DNA of 64,000 nt, taken from assembly GCF_042665155.1 (NCBI RefSeq), contig NZ_JBHTCG010000002.1:124001-188000 (forward strand). Reading direction: 5' to 3'. Made by a program: the position numbers and the translations under genes. Origin of the DNA: Sphaerisporangium rhizosphaerae (GTDB taxonomy: Bacteria; Actinomycetota; Actinomycetes; Streptosporangiales; Streptosporangiaceae). Numbering within the stretch: the first letter of the stretch is position 1; every line of letters begins with the position of its first letter. Shown here in pieces: positions 1-7,659 of the stretch. The notes beneath the pieces were generated by a model. It was not told the DNA's origin and ran no database searches. It saw nothing but the letters and a program-made list of their open reading frames with translations.

Positions 1-2
1 AG

Positions 3-725
3 TGCGACCGCCGCGCCGCGGAGATCGCCCGCGCGCTGCCGCAACTGCTCGCCGTCCTCGACGAGGACCCCGCTCCGGGCACGCCCGTGGACAACCCCTT
101 CGCCCGCGCCATGCTGGACATCAAGGGCCGCGTGCGCGCCGCCGGCAGCCCCGACCAGCTCGACCGCTGGCGCACCGTCACCAAGGACTACCTGTTCGCC
201 CAGGTGTGGGAGGCGGCCAACCGCGAGGACGCCGTGGTCCCCACCGTCGGCGACTACATCTTCATGCGCCGCAGGACGGGGGCCATGCTGACGGTCTTCG
301 CGCTGATCGACCTGGCCACCGGGCGCCCGCTCACCCCGGACGAGTGGCGGCAGCCGGACCTCGCCGCGATCACCGAGAGCGCCAACGACGTGGTGGTGTG
401 GGACAACGACCTGCTCTCCTACGCCAAGGAGCGGCGCGGCGTCAACGCCCGCAACAACCTCGTCAACGTGCTCGCCCGCCACCGGCACCGCTCGATCCAG
501 GAGTCGATGAACCAGATCGGCAGGATGCGCGACGCCGCCGTCACCCGGATGGTCGCCCTCCGGGCCGTCCTGGAGGCACTGGGCTCGCCCGCCGTCTCGG
601 CCTACGTCCGGGGCCTGGAGCACTGGATCAGCGGCAGCGTCGCCTACTCGCTCACCAGCAGCCGGTACACCAAGGCCTGGCAGGGAGCAATGCCCGTGTG
701 CGCCGGCCACGCCGGGACGAACTGA
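3..725 (+). CDS. Terpene synthase, C-terminal part (gene cut by the window edge)
   Basis: The frame is open from the left edge and 240 residues are visible. It contains the class I terpene-cyclase NSE triad as N-D-x-x-S-x-x-x-E at fragment residues 135-143 (nucleotides 405-431), within WDNDLLSYAKE. This triad binds Mg2+ and the diphosphate of the prenyl substrate. The preceding helix ITESANDVVVWDND and the final helix ending in SSRYTKAW are also typical of bacterial cyclases. The aspartate-rich motif lies upstream of the window, so chain length and product cannot be judged. The protein should be a soluble cytoplasmic enzyme of volatile or polycyclic terpene formation. The gene converges on the STAND ATPase, with a strong palindrome between them. 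Confidence 0.85.
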   Translation, partial: CDRRAAEIARALPQLLAVLDEDPAPGTPVDNPFARAMLDIKGRVRAAGSPDQLDRWRTVTKDYLFAQVWEAANREDAVVPTVGDYIFMRRRTGAMLTVFALIDLATGRPLTPDEWRQPDLAAITESANDVVVWDNDLLSYAKERRGVNARNNLVNVLARHRHRSIQESMNQIGRMRDAAVTRMVALRAVLEALGSPAVSAYVRGLEHWISGSVAYSLTSSRYTKAWQGAMPVCAGHAGTN

Positions 726-861
726 ACCCCGCCCCGGGCGCCTGACCACCGCGTCGGGGCGAGCGGCCACGCGGAGACCGACCGAATCCCACGCCGGACG
801 TGAGAGGCCGGGCGGGGATCTCCGCGGGGTCGCCCGCCCACGGCGTGGTGGAGCGGCTAGG

Positions 862-894
862 TGTACTCGGTCACCAACCTGGTGACCGAGTACA
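862..894. terminator. Perfect 15-bp inverted repeat between convergent genes
   Basis: Arms TGTACTCGGTCACCA (862-876) and its exact reverse complement (880-894) are separated by ACC. The repeat begins one base after the TAG of the minus-strand STAND gene and lies downstream of the terpene synthase. It therefore most likely acts as a bidirectional terminator, although no T-run follows on either strand. The arm also resembles a TetR-type half-site, so protein binding is an alternative. Confidence 0.55.
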
Positions 895-895
895 G

Positions 896-3019
896 CTAGG
901 AGATGACCTCGCCCGGGTCGATCTCGCCCATGGCGTAGCTGACGGCCTCCTCGAAGTTCATCAGAGAGCCCTGCTGGTAGTGCTCCAGGTAGAGCTCGTC
1001 GCCGAGCAGCCGCTTGCACTCCTTCACGCACGCCTCGTGCTCGGTGCCGAAGAACGGCGAGCCGAACTGCGGCAGGCCGAACAGGCGCCAGTTCGCCTGG
1101 GCGGCGCCGAGGATGCGCGCCGCCCTCGCCGGCTCGCCCTGGTCGACGGCGAGCTGCGACAGCGTCTCCATCGCCAGGACGGCGCCCAGCACGTCGTGGA
1201 AGTGCCGCTTGATGCGCAGCGACTCCTGCGCGCTCTGCACGGCGTCGTGCGTGCGGCCGGTCATCCGCTCGATCGCCGAGGTCGCCCACACCGCGTACGA
1301 GCGCAGCCACAGCTCGCCGCGCTCGGTGCAGAGCTGGCGGCAGTCGCGCAGCAGCGACTCGGCCTCGGTCAGCTCGTTCTGCTGGGTCAGCACGACCGCC
1401 AGCTCGACGATGGCGGGCAGCAGGCCGGGGTTCAGCTCGCGCCCGCTGCGGTGGAACTCGATGGCCACCCCCAGCAGGGCCGTCGCCTTGTGCAGGTCAC
1501 CCTGCAGGAACGCGGCGGACCCCTGCATCTTCGTCGCCAGGATGACCGCGATCGAGTCGCCCACGCGTACGGCGTCGGTCGCGCACGCCTCGGCGGCGTC
1601 CAGCGCGGCCGCGGTGTCGCCCTGGGCGCTGCGGACGTAGGCGAGGACCCACAGTGCCTTGCAGCGCTCCTTGCTGGGCTGGGGGCTCGCGTGCAGCGCC
1701 CGCTCCAGATACAGCCGGCCCTCGCGGGCGAAACCGCAGGCGACCCACATGAACCACAGGGACGACAGCAGTTCGAGGCCGGTGCGCGCCTCGGCCGGGT
1801 CGCTCAGGCAGTAGTCCAGCGCGGCGCGGATGTTGTCGTGCTCCTGGCGCATGCGCCCGAACCAGTAGACCTGCCGCGGCCCCGACCAGGCGTGCTCGCC
1901 CCGTTCGGCGAGCTGCAGGTAGTACTCGCGGTGGCGGCGCCTGACCCGGTCGGTCTCGCCGAGCTTGTCCAGCCACTCCTTGCCGTAGTGCCGCAGCGTG
2001 TCGATGAGGCGGTAGCGGACCCCGGCCCGCTCGTTGCTGCTCAGCAGGATGGACTTCTCCACCAGGCCGGAGATGAGGTCCATGACGTTCTCTGCGGGCA
2101 GGTCCTCACTGGCGCAGACGTAGCGGGCGGCCTCCAGCTCGAAGTCGCCGGAGAAGATGGAAAGGCGCGCCCACAGCAGCCGCTCGGCCGGCTCGCACAG
2201 CTCGTGGCTCCAGCCGATGGCCGCGCGCAGCGTCTGGTGGCGGGGCAGCGCCGTACGGCTGGCGCCCGCGAGCAGGCTGAAGCGGTCGGTCAGTAACGTG
2301 AGGATCTGCTCCACCGACAGCGCGCGCAGGCGCACCGAGGCCAGCTCGATGGCCAGCGGGATGCCGTCGAGCCTGCGGCACAGCTCCGACACCGCGGCGA
2401 TGTTCTCCTCGTCCACCGTGAAGCCGGGCAGGACCGCGCAGGCGCGCTCGGTGAACAGCTGGACCGACTCGTTGACGAACGGGCTCTCGCCGCCGTCGTC
2501 GCCGGGCACCAGCAGCGGCGCCACCGGGATCGTCTGCTCGCCCTGCACGCCGAGCGACTGCCTGCTGGTGGCCAGCACCCGGACGTGCGGGGCGTCGCGC
2601 AGCAGTTGCTGGATCAGATGCGCGCACGGGTCGAGCAGGTGCTCGCAGGAGTCGAGGACGACCAGCAGATCGCGCGGGGTCATCCACTCGGTGAGCGTCT
2701 CGACCTCGGGCCGGGCGGACTGGTCGGCGATGCCGAGCGCGGCGTTGACGGCGTGCGGCACCATCGTCGGGTCCTGCAGCCGGGACAGGTCGACGTACCA
2801 GACGCCGTCGGTGAACTGCGGACCCACCTGGTGGGCGATGCGCAGCGCGGTGCGCGACTTGCCGACGCCTCCGATGCCGGTCACCGTGACGAGGCGGGAC
2901 TCCTGGAGGCGCTGCCTGATGGTGGCCAGCAGGCGTTCTCTGCCGACGAAGCTGGTGAGCTCCGCGGGCAGGTTGCCCTCTCTGCGCCATCCTGACGGGG
3001 GTGCCATGGGCCGCCTCAC
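896..3019 (-). CDS. STAND/NB-ARC ATPase with TPR-like C-terminal half (AfsR/LuxR-related, no DNA-binding domain)
   Basis: The protein has 707 residues. An N-terminal 'SFVGRE' entry motif (about residue 23) is followed by a P-loop GIGGVGKS (48-55), a Walker B-like LLVVLDSCEHLLD (about 120) and the sensor segment ATSRQSLG. This is the usual order of bacterial STAND signalling ATPases. The C-terminal half is rich in alpha-helical repeats resembling TPRs, for ligand or partner sensing. Relatives normally end in a LuxR-type HTH or begin with a SARP domain. Here the frame stops just after the segment FEEAVSYAMGE, where the HTH usually follows, and no HTH codons are visible downstream. ATG 3019 is used; ATG 3007 is an alternative. 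The protein is probably a cytoplasmic regulator acting through a partner; its target is unknown. Confidence 0.8.
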   Translation of the reverse strand: MRRPMAPPSGWRREGNLPAELTSFVGRERLLATIRQRLQESRLVTVTGIGGVGKSRTALRIAHQVGPQFTDGVWYVDLSRLQDPTMVPHAVNAALGIADQSARPEVETLTEWMTPRDLLVVLDSCEHLLDPCAHLIQQLLRDAPHVRVLATSRQSLGVQGEQTIPVAPLLVPGDDGGESPFVNESVQLFTERACAVLPGFTVDEENIAAVSELCRRLDGIPLAIELASVRLRALSVEQILTLLTDRFSLLAGASRTALPRHQTLRAAIGWSHELCEPAERLLWARLSIFSGDFELEAARYVCASEDLPAENVMDLISGLVEKSILLSSNERAGVRYRLIDTLRHYGKEWLDKLGETDRVRRRHREYYLQLAERGEHAWSGPRQVYWFGRMRQEHDNIRAALDYCLSDPAEARTGLELLSSLWFMWVACGFAREGRLYLERALHASPQPSKERCKALWVLAYVRSAQGDTAAALDAAEACATDAVRVGDSIAVILATKMQGSAAFLQGDLHKATALLGVAIEFHRSGRELNPGLLPAIVELAVVLTQQNELTEAESLLRDCRQLCTERGELWLRSYAVWATSAIERMTGRTHDAVQSAQESLRIKRHFHDVLGAVLAMETLSQLAVDQGEPARAARILGAAQANWRLFGLPQFGSPFFGTEHEACVKECKRLLGDELYLEHYQQGSLMNFEEAVSYAMGEIDPGEVIS

Positions 3020-3188
3020 GGGGGTCGTTCCGGCGTGCTACCTGCTTCCGCATCGTACCTGTGCGAGCGGTTGGCTGTCCTTGCGCCGCGAATGAACGGC
3101 GGCGCGTGGTCCCGGTGGTGACTCTGGGACCGATGGTGCCGGTGGGGGTGGCGATCGCACCGCCCGCCGGCCGCGTAGCATTGTCCCC

Positions 3189-3356
3189 GTGACTGTGCAT
3201 GAGCCGGATGACCTGCGTCCGGTGGACCTCTTCGATGAGGGGCTGCCGGTGCTGCCAGACCAGACGAGCGACGACACCGACTCCGGTTGGGGCGAGTGGC
3301 GCTCATCCGACGATGTGTCCCACCTGCTGGAAGAGCGCCCACCCCACTGGGGCTGA
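3189..3356 (+). CDS. Conserved-looking 55-residue acidic micro-protein
   Basis: A GTG-started frame encodes 55 residues with many Asp/Glu and a Trp-rich second half (DTDSGWGEWRSSDD, then LLEERPPHWG at the end). No domain or membrane segment is visible. Small actinobacterial proteins with a 'DDTDxGWGE ... RPPHW' pattern exist, from memory, so I regard it as a real gene rather than noise. The acidic, disordered composition suggests a binding partner rather than an enzyme. It is divergent from the STAND gene and convergent with the membrane-HTH gene. Function unknown. Confidence 0.55.
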   Translation: MTVHEPDDLRPVDLFDEGLPVLPDQTSDDTDSGWGEWRSSDDVSHLLEERPPHWG

Positions 3357-3462
3357 CGCCGGGAAGGCCCGCGAACGGCCACCTGGAGAAGCGGCCTTCG
3401 AGCCGGGGGCTCACACCGTCGCCCGGGCTTCGCGGCTCGCGGAGCCCATCACCTGTTCGTCA

Positions 3463-3495
3463 CGGCCCGAAGGTCCTCAACCGGCCTTCGGGCCG
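3463..3495. terminator. Hairpin between convergent genes
   Basis: Arms CGGCCCGAAGG (3463-3473) and CCTTCGGGCCG (3485-3495) are exact complements with an 11-nt loop. A pyrimidine-rich stretch (cttccccggctttcttcc) follows on the plus strand. The hairpin serves the micro-protein gene and possibly the opposing membrane-HTH gene. Confidence 0.55.
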
Positions 3496-3562
3496 CCGCC
3501 GTCTTCCCCGGCTTTCTTCCTCCGCCTACCCTCTGCCTTCCCTCCGCCTTCCGGCCGCGCGG

Positions 3563-4867
3563 TCAGGCGCCGACGGCGTCGGCCGCCGGGGCCGAGCCGT
3601 TCACGCTGAGCACGCGCTCACGCTGCTCGGTGCGTTCCGCCTTGTCGGGCACCACGATCGCGGGGAAGGTGCCGGTGTCGACGATGCCGTGCTCGTTGTA
3701 GGCGATCTCGATGAGCGCGTGGGCGCGCGGCTCCAGCTTCCACAGCGCGCGGTACTCCCTGGCCGTGGTGAGCGAGATGCCGATCTCCCTGGCGATGTCG
3801 GCCGCCCGAGGGACGATCTTGCGCTCGATCTGCCGGTCCCAGTAGGACCGGGCCGCGCGCAGCAGGGCGGCACGCTGGGCGGTGTCCACCACCTGCGGGG
3901 CGGACTCGGCCTCCATGATCTCGGCCTCCTCGTCGTCGTCGGCGATGTACGCCGCGACGGGGGAGGCGGCCACCGGCAGCGCGTGCTGCCGCTCCTCCTC
4001 CGGCTCGGGGCCCCACGGCACCGGCGGGCGCAGGTCGATGAGGGCGCTGGTGTTGTACAGCGCGCCGATCTGCTGGAGCAGGGCCTCCTGGCGCCCGGCG
4101 TCCACCGCCAGGCCGGTGTGCTCCACGGCCTGGTCCATGACGCGGTCGAGCCTGGCGAGCGCGGCCCGCATCTTGCGGTCGGGGGCGCCGGCCTCGCGCA
4201 GCGCGCGCGCCCGCTTGGCGGCCAGGGCGACGCGGGTGAGCCTGCGATGGGCGTCGACCTCGCTGGCGGTGCGGTCGCTGACCTCGGCCAGCCCGAGCCG
4301 GACCATGGCGCGTTCGGGCGTCAGCCGCCACTTGATGCGGGAACGGCCGGTGATGCGGTGCCGTTCGATCGCCATGCCGCGCTCCCACAGCCACGCGGCG
4401 ACCAGCGGAGCGGCCAGACGGAAGATGGCCTCGGCCATGCTGCGGGCGTCCAGGCTGGACAGCACCGCGGAAAGGCTCGTCAGCGCCCACACGGCGATGC
4501 CGTCGATGCCGGCCGAGAAGTTCTCGCGCATGTTGCGGCGGGCGCGCACCGCGCTGGTGATCACCGCGACCTCGATGAACGCGAACAGCAGCAGCCGCAG
4601 CGGGCCGTCGAAGCCGAGGACGTCGCCGGAGAAGCGCCACATGCCCTGCGCGGACACGCCGGTGGCGATGCTGGCGGCGACGATGGTGAGGATGTCCTCC
4701 GCCGGGCGGTTCTCGGCGAACTTGCGGTAGGCGCGGGAGCCGGCGCGGTAGGCGGTGCGAAGGGCGAAGAAAGTCAGAACCAGAACGACCAGGGCGGACA
4801 CACAGATGATGGCCGTCTGACCCGGATGTTCGGCTGCGAACGTAGATATCTGCTCGAAGGGGGGCAT
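3563..4867 (-). CDS. Membrane protein with C-terminal HTH-like region (DUF2637/SpdB-like)
   Basis: The protein has 434 residues. Four or five hydrophobic segments occupy roughly residues 18-165, including ALVVLVLTFFALRTAYRAG, then LTIVAASIATGVSAQ and LLLFAFIEVAVITSAV. This pattern resembles DUF2637 proteins of actinomycete chromosomes and conjugative plasmids. A long charged cytoplasmic region follows, and at about 345-395 a segment IAREIGISLTTAREYRALW looks like a helix-turn-helix. A membrane-tethered DNA-binding or spread-type role is suggested but not shown. The family assignment is from pattern memory and is moderately certain. The gene stands alone, divergent from the aldo/keto reductase across a 404-bp region holding 19-bp repeats. 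Confidence 0.65.
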   Translation of the reverse strand: MPPFEQISTFAAEHPGQTAIICVSALVVLVLTFFALRTAYRAGSRAYRKFAENRPAEDILTIVAASIATGVSAQGMWRFSGDVLGFDGPLRLLLFAFIEVAVITSAVRARRNMRENFSAGIDGIAVWALTSLSAVLSSLDARSMAEAIFRLAAPLVAAWLWERGMAIERHRITGRSRIKWRLTPERAMVRLGLAEVSDRTASEVDAHRRLTRVALAAKRARALREAGAPDRKMRAALARLDRVMDQAVEHTGLAVDAGRQEALLQQIGALYNTSALIDLRPPVPWGPEPEEERQHALPVAASPVAAYIADDDEEAEIMEAESAPQVVDTAQRAALLRAARSYWDRQIERKIVPRAADIAREIGISLTTAREYRALWKLEPRAHALIEIAYNEHGIVDTGTFPAIVVPDKAERTEQRERVLSVNGSAPAADAVGA

Positions 4868-5006
4868 CAGCTCTGTCCGTCATTCTCGATGTCCGACAGG
4901 ATTACCGAGAGGATCATTCCAGAATATCGCCGGGTTGTTCACACCAATGCGCATTCGTCTCCGGAAAGTCACATCGCACACCAGCCCCAGGCGCCCCGCG
5001 CGTGCA

Positions 5007-5101
5007 CCCATGGCCGGAGGATCCCCCCAGGGCCAGCGGATTAGCCCACGGCAGGTGGGTTCCCCCATGGCCCGCGGGTTCGCCCATGGCCGGTGGGTTC
5101 A
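5007..5101. repeat. Five tandem 19-bp repeats in a divergent promoter region
   Basis: Units start at 5007, 5026, 5045, 5064 and 5083, with an exact 19-bp step and consensus CCCATGGCCGGTGGGTTCC. Units 4 and 5 are closest to each other, and a sixth start (CCCA at 5102) decays at once. Each good unit contains CCATGG and GGCC sub-palindromes. The array lies in the 404-bp gap between the divergent membrane-HTH gene and the aldo/keto reductase, where no other gene is visible. Iterated operators or a simple slippage product are both possible. Confidence 0.75.
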
Positions 5102-5271
5102 CCCAAGCCTCCGCGCCGCGCCGCCGGCCATCAATGCCGCACAGGCCCCCGCGCCGGCATGCCCACCACGGCTCCCTGAGTGCCGCCGCGACCTTCCGCC
5201 ACCGCCCGGTACCGGAACCGTAGTAGACATCAGTGCTATCCGTATTTCGTTCGGGTCGAGGAGCTGATCCC

Positions 5272-6306
5272 ATGGAGTACCGCCCCTTCGGACGCACCGG
5301 CGTGAAGGTCAGCCCGCTGTGCCTCGGCGGCATGATGTTCGGCTGGTGGGGTGAGAACGGCTACGACGAGTCGGCGAAGATCATGCAGCGGGCGCTCGAC
5401 GCCGGCGTCAACTTCATCGACACGGCCGACATCTACTCCGGCGGCGAGTCCGAGGAGCTGATCGGCAGGTTCCTTGCCGAGAACGGCCTGCGCGAGCGCG
5501 TCTTCCTCGCCACCAAGGTGCACGGCCAGATGGGCGAGGACCCCAACCAGGGCGGCAACAGCCGCCGCTGGATCATGCGCGCCGTCGAGGACAGCCTGCG
5601 CCGCCTGCGCACCGACCACATCGACCTCTACCAGGTGCACCGCCCCGATCCCACCGTCGACATCGACGAGACGCTCGGCGTCCTGACCGATCTGGTGCGG
5701 GCGGGCAAGGTCCGCTCCATCGGCACCTCGACCTTCCCCGCCCACCAGGTGGTCGAGGCGCAGTGGACGGCCGAGCGGCGCGGCAGGGAGCGGTTCGCCG
5801 CCGAGCAGCCGCCCTACTCGGTCGTGGCCCGCGGCATCGAAGCCGACCTGCTGCCCGTCTGTCAGCGGTACGGCCTGGGCGTGCTCGCCTGGAGCCCGCT
5901 GGCCGGCGGATGGCTCACCGGCCGTTACCGGCAGGAGGCCGAGCTGCCCCAGAGTAGGCGCTCAGCCCTCCTGCCCGCCCGCTACGACATCGAGCTCCCC
6001 GAGAACCGGCGCAAGCTCGCCGCCGTCGAGGCGCTCGCCCGGCTCGCCGAAGACAGCGGGCTGACCCTCATCGAGCTGTCGCTGCGCTTCGTGCTCCAGC
6101 ACCCGGCCGTCACCTCCGCCATCATCGGCCCGCGCACGCTGGAGCACCTTGAAAGCCAGCTCACCGCCCCCGATGCCCCGCTTCCCGCGGACGTGCTGGA
6201 CCGGGTGGACGAGATCGTGCCGCCCGGCCTGACCATCAACCCCGCCGACGCCGGCTGGCAGCCCCCCGAACTGACCACCCCCTCCCTGCGCCGCCGCCAG
6301 GGCTGA
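5272..6306 (+). CDS. Aldo/keto reductase
   Basis: The protein has 344 residues and is an NADP(H)-dependent reductase with a TIM-barrel fold. The catalytic tetrad of the superfamily is visible: Asp50 and Tyr55 in NFIDTADIY, Lys82 in FLATKVHG and His123 in YQVHRPDP. The C-terminal cofactor segment (SAIIGPRTLEHLESQL) is also present. ATG 5272 is chosen because GAGGAG (5258-5263) sits 8 nt upstream; an upstream in-frame ATG at 5233 lacks a ribosome site. The insert after RSIGTSTFP is typical of the YajO/Tas-like group acting on small carbonyl compounds. The physiological substrate is not evident. It is likely a single-gene unit. Confidence 0.9.
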   Translation: MEYRPFGRTGVKVSPLCLGGMMFGWWGENGYDESAKIMQRALDAGVNFIDTADIYSGGESEELIGRFLAENGLRERVFLATKVHGQMGEDPNQGGNSRRWIMRAVEDSLRRLRTDHIDLYQVHRPDPTVDIDETLGVLTDLVRAGKVRSIGTSTFPAHQVVEAQWTAERRGRERFAAEQPPYSVVARGIEADLLPVCQRYGLGVLAWSPLAGGWLTGRYRQEAELPQSRRSALLPARYDIELPENRRKLAAVEALARLAEDSGLTLIELSLRFVLQHPAVTSAIIGPRTLEHLESQLTAPDAPLPADVLDRVDEIVPPGLTINPADAGWQPPELTTPSLRRRQG

Positions 6307-6443
6307 CCCCTCCCGCCCCCCCGCAGGCGGGCACGACCCGCTCCCACGACGCCACCATCGGGGGAAGCACACCCACTTCCACGACGCCACCATCACCGCG
6401 AGGCCCCGCTGCCGAGCCGCTGAGCGCCGGAGCGGGCGAGGGG

Positions 6444-7325
6444 TCAGGACACGACGTCCTTGTGACGGAAGCGGCGGAAGGCCAGCGCCGTCAGCACCGA
6501 CGCGTACGTCACCGACAGCGCCGCCCCCTTGGCCATGCCGCTCCAGTCGAGCTCGGGGACCAGGGCGTCCAGCCAGGCGGTGTTCCAGAAGGTCGGCAGG
6601 AACTCCCGCAGCGCGCCGAGCGCCTCCACCGCCTGCAGGATGTTGCTGACGATCACCAGCCCCACCGCGCCGCCGACCGCGCCCAGCGGCGAGTCGGTGC
6701 TCACCGACAACAGGAACGCCAGCGCCGCCACGACGAGCTGGCTGACCAGGGCGTACCCGACGACGATGGCGAATCGCGGCAGCACCGCGGTCGCCGGGAA
6801 GACCTCCCCGGTGCCGGGCAACCGCACATCGTTCCACCCGAAGGTCACCGTGCCGGCGAGCAACGCCATCAGCGGCACGGTGATCACCGCCACCGCGGAG
6901 AAGCCGAGGGCGACCAATAGCTTCTGCCGCAGCAGCCGGCCGCGCGGCACCGGGGCGGCCAGCAGGTAGCGCAGCGACGACCAGCTCGCCTCGCTCGCCA
7001 CGGTGTCCCCGCAGAACAGGGCGACCGCCACCACCAGCAGGAACGTGGCCGACACCGACAGCGTGAACGCCGCGAAGTTGAGCCCGCCCTGTGTGGCGAG
7101 ATCGGACAGCCTCAGAGAGTTCTGCTGCGTCGGCGCGGGGCCGAGCGAGAACGCCACGACCAGCACCCACGGCAGGGCCAGCAACAGCCCGAACATCACC
7201 GCCGTCCGGCGCCGCTTGAGCTGGCGCACGATCTCCACCCGCAGCGGCAGCGTGCGCCCCGGCGCATACGACACCCCCGCCGGGACATCACGAGCCCCCC
7301 CGGCCGCCACCCCCGGCGGCGTCAC
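6444..7325 (-). CDS. ABC-2-type exporter permease
   Basis: The protein has 293 residues with about six membrane segments, the first at FGLLLALPWVLVVAFSL. An N-terminal cytoplasmic stretch is Gly/Ala/Pro-rich. It is a permease of the ABC-2 exporter type and pairs with the ATPase encoded upstream (7656-10352). The GTG start at 7325 overlaps the stop of a repeat-derived 28-codon frame as GTGA, so translation is probably coupled. The first residues (MTPPG) resemble the start of each upstream repeat unit (MTPPK, MTALK). This indicates that the repeats contain copies of this gene's 5' end. The exported substrate is unknown. Confidence 0.8.
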   Translation of the reverse strand: MTPPGVAAGGARDVPAGVSYAPGRTLPLRVEIVRQLKRRRTAVMFGLLLALPWVLVVAFSLGPAPTQQNSLRLSDLATQGGLNFAAFTLSVSATFLLVVAVALFCGDTVASEASWSSLRYLLAAPVPRGRLLRQKLLVALGFSAVAVITVPLMALLAGTVTFGWNDVRLPGTGEVFPATAVLPRFAIVVGYALVSQLVVAALAFLLSVSTDSPLGAVGGAVGLVIVSNILQAVEALGALREFLPTFWNTAWLDALVPELDWSGMAKGAALSVTYASVLTALAFRRFRHKDVVS

Positions 7326-7408
7326 GCCACGTCCCCCATCAGTCCGAAGAAGACGCCTCCAAGACGTCCCCCAAACCCGTCGGCCATCCCGCCCGCCAGG
7401 CGTGTCAT
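7322..7408 (-). CDS. 28-residue coupled mini-frame derived from the repeats
   Basis: The ATG (7406-7408) overlaps the TGA of the preceding 84-residue frame, and its own TGA (7322-7324) overlaps the permease GTG. The product ends GRLGGVFFGLMGDVA, clearly related to the ATPase tail GRLEDVFLDLIGDKA. It may be translated only to carry ribosomes to the permease start. It may have no function as a protein. Confidence 0.35.
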   Translation of the reverse strand: MTRLAGGMADGFGGRLGGVFFGLMGDVA

Positions 7409-7659
7409 GCCGTGTCTCCGATCAACTCCGGAGAAGACGTCTCGAAGACGTCCCCGAAAGCCGTTGCACATCTCGCCCTCTGGAGTGTCATGCCGTGTTG
7501 CCGGTCAACTCTGGAGAAGACGTCTTGAGGACGTACCTGGAAGCCGTCGGACATCTCGACTTTCAGGGCTGTCATGCCGTGTCTCCGGGTCGGCTTGAGG
7601 AGGACGTCTTGAGGAGGCCCCTGGGAGCCGTCGGACATCTCGACCTTCGGCGGTGTCAT
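7405..7659 (-). CDS. 84-residue repeat-encoded frame coupled to the ABC ATPase
   Basis: The frame opens at ATG 7659, overlapping the ATPase TGA as ATGA. It consists of three 28-residue repeats that begin MTPPKVEMSDG, MTALKVEMSDG and MTLQRARCATA. Two former stop/start junctions are read through in frame as internal Met codons. The sequence has no known fold and is not homologous to a membrane or catalytic domain in this frame. It is most simply a by-product of junction duplication that keeps ribosomes moving from the ATPase to the permease. Confidence 0.35.
   Translation of the reverse strand: MTPPKVEMSDGSQGPPQDVLLKPTRRHGMTALKVEMSDGFQVRPQDVFSRVDRQHGMTLQRARCATAFGDVFETSSPELIGDTA

Noticed and set aside
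800..2296. Long open frame (498 codons) antisense to the STAND ATPase gene
   Set aside because: It is a frame mirror caused by high GC. Its product is a compositional Arg/Val/Gln-rich string without motifs, while the opposite strand has clear NTPase motifs.
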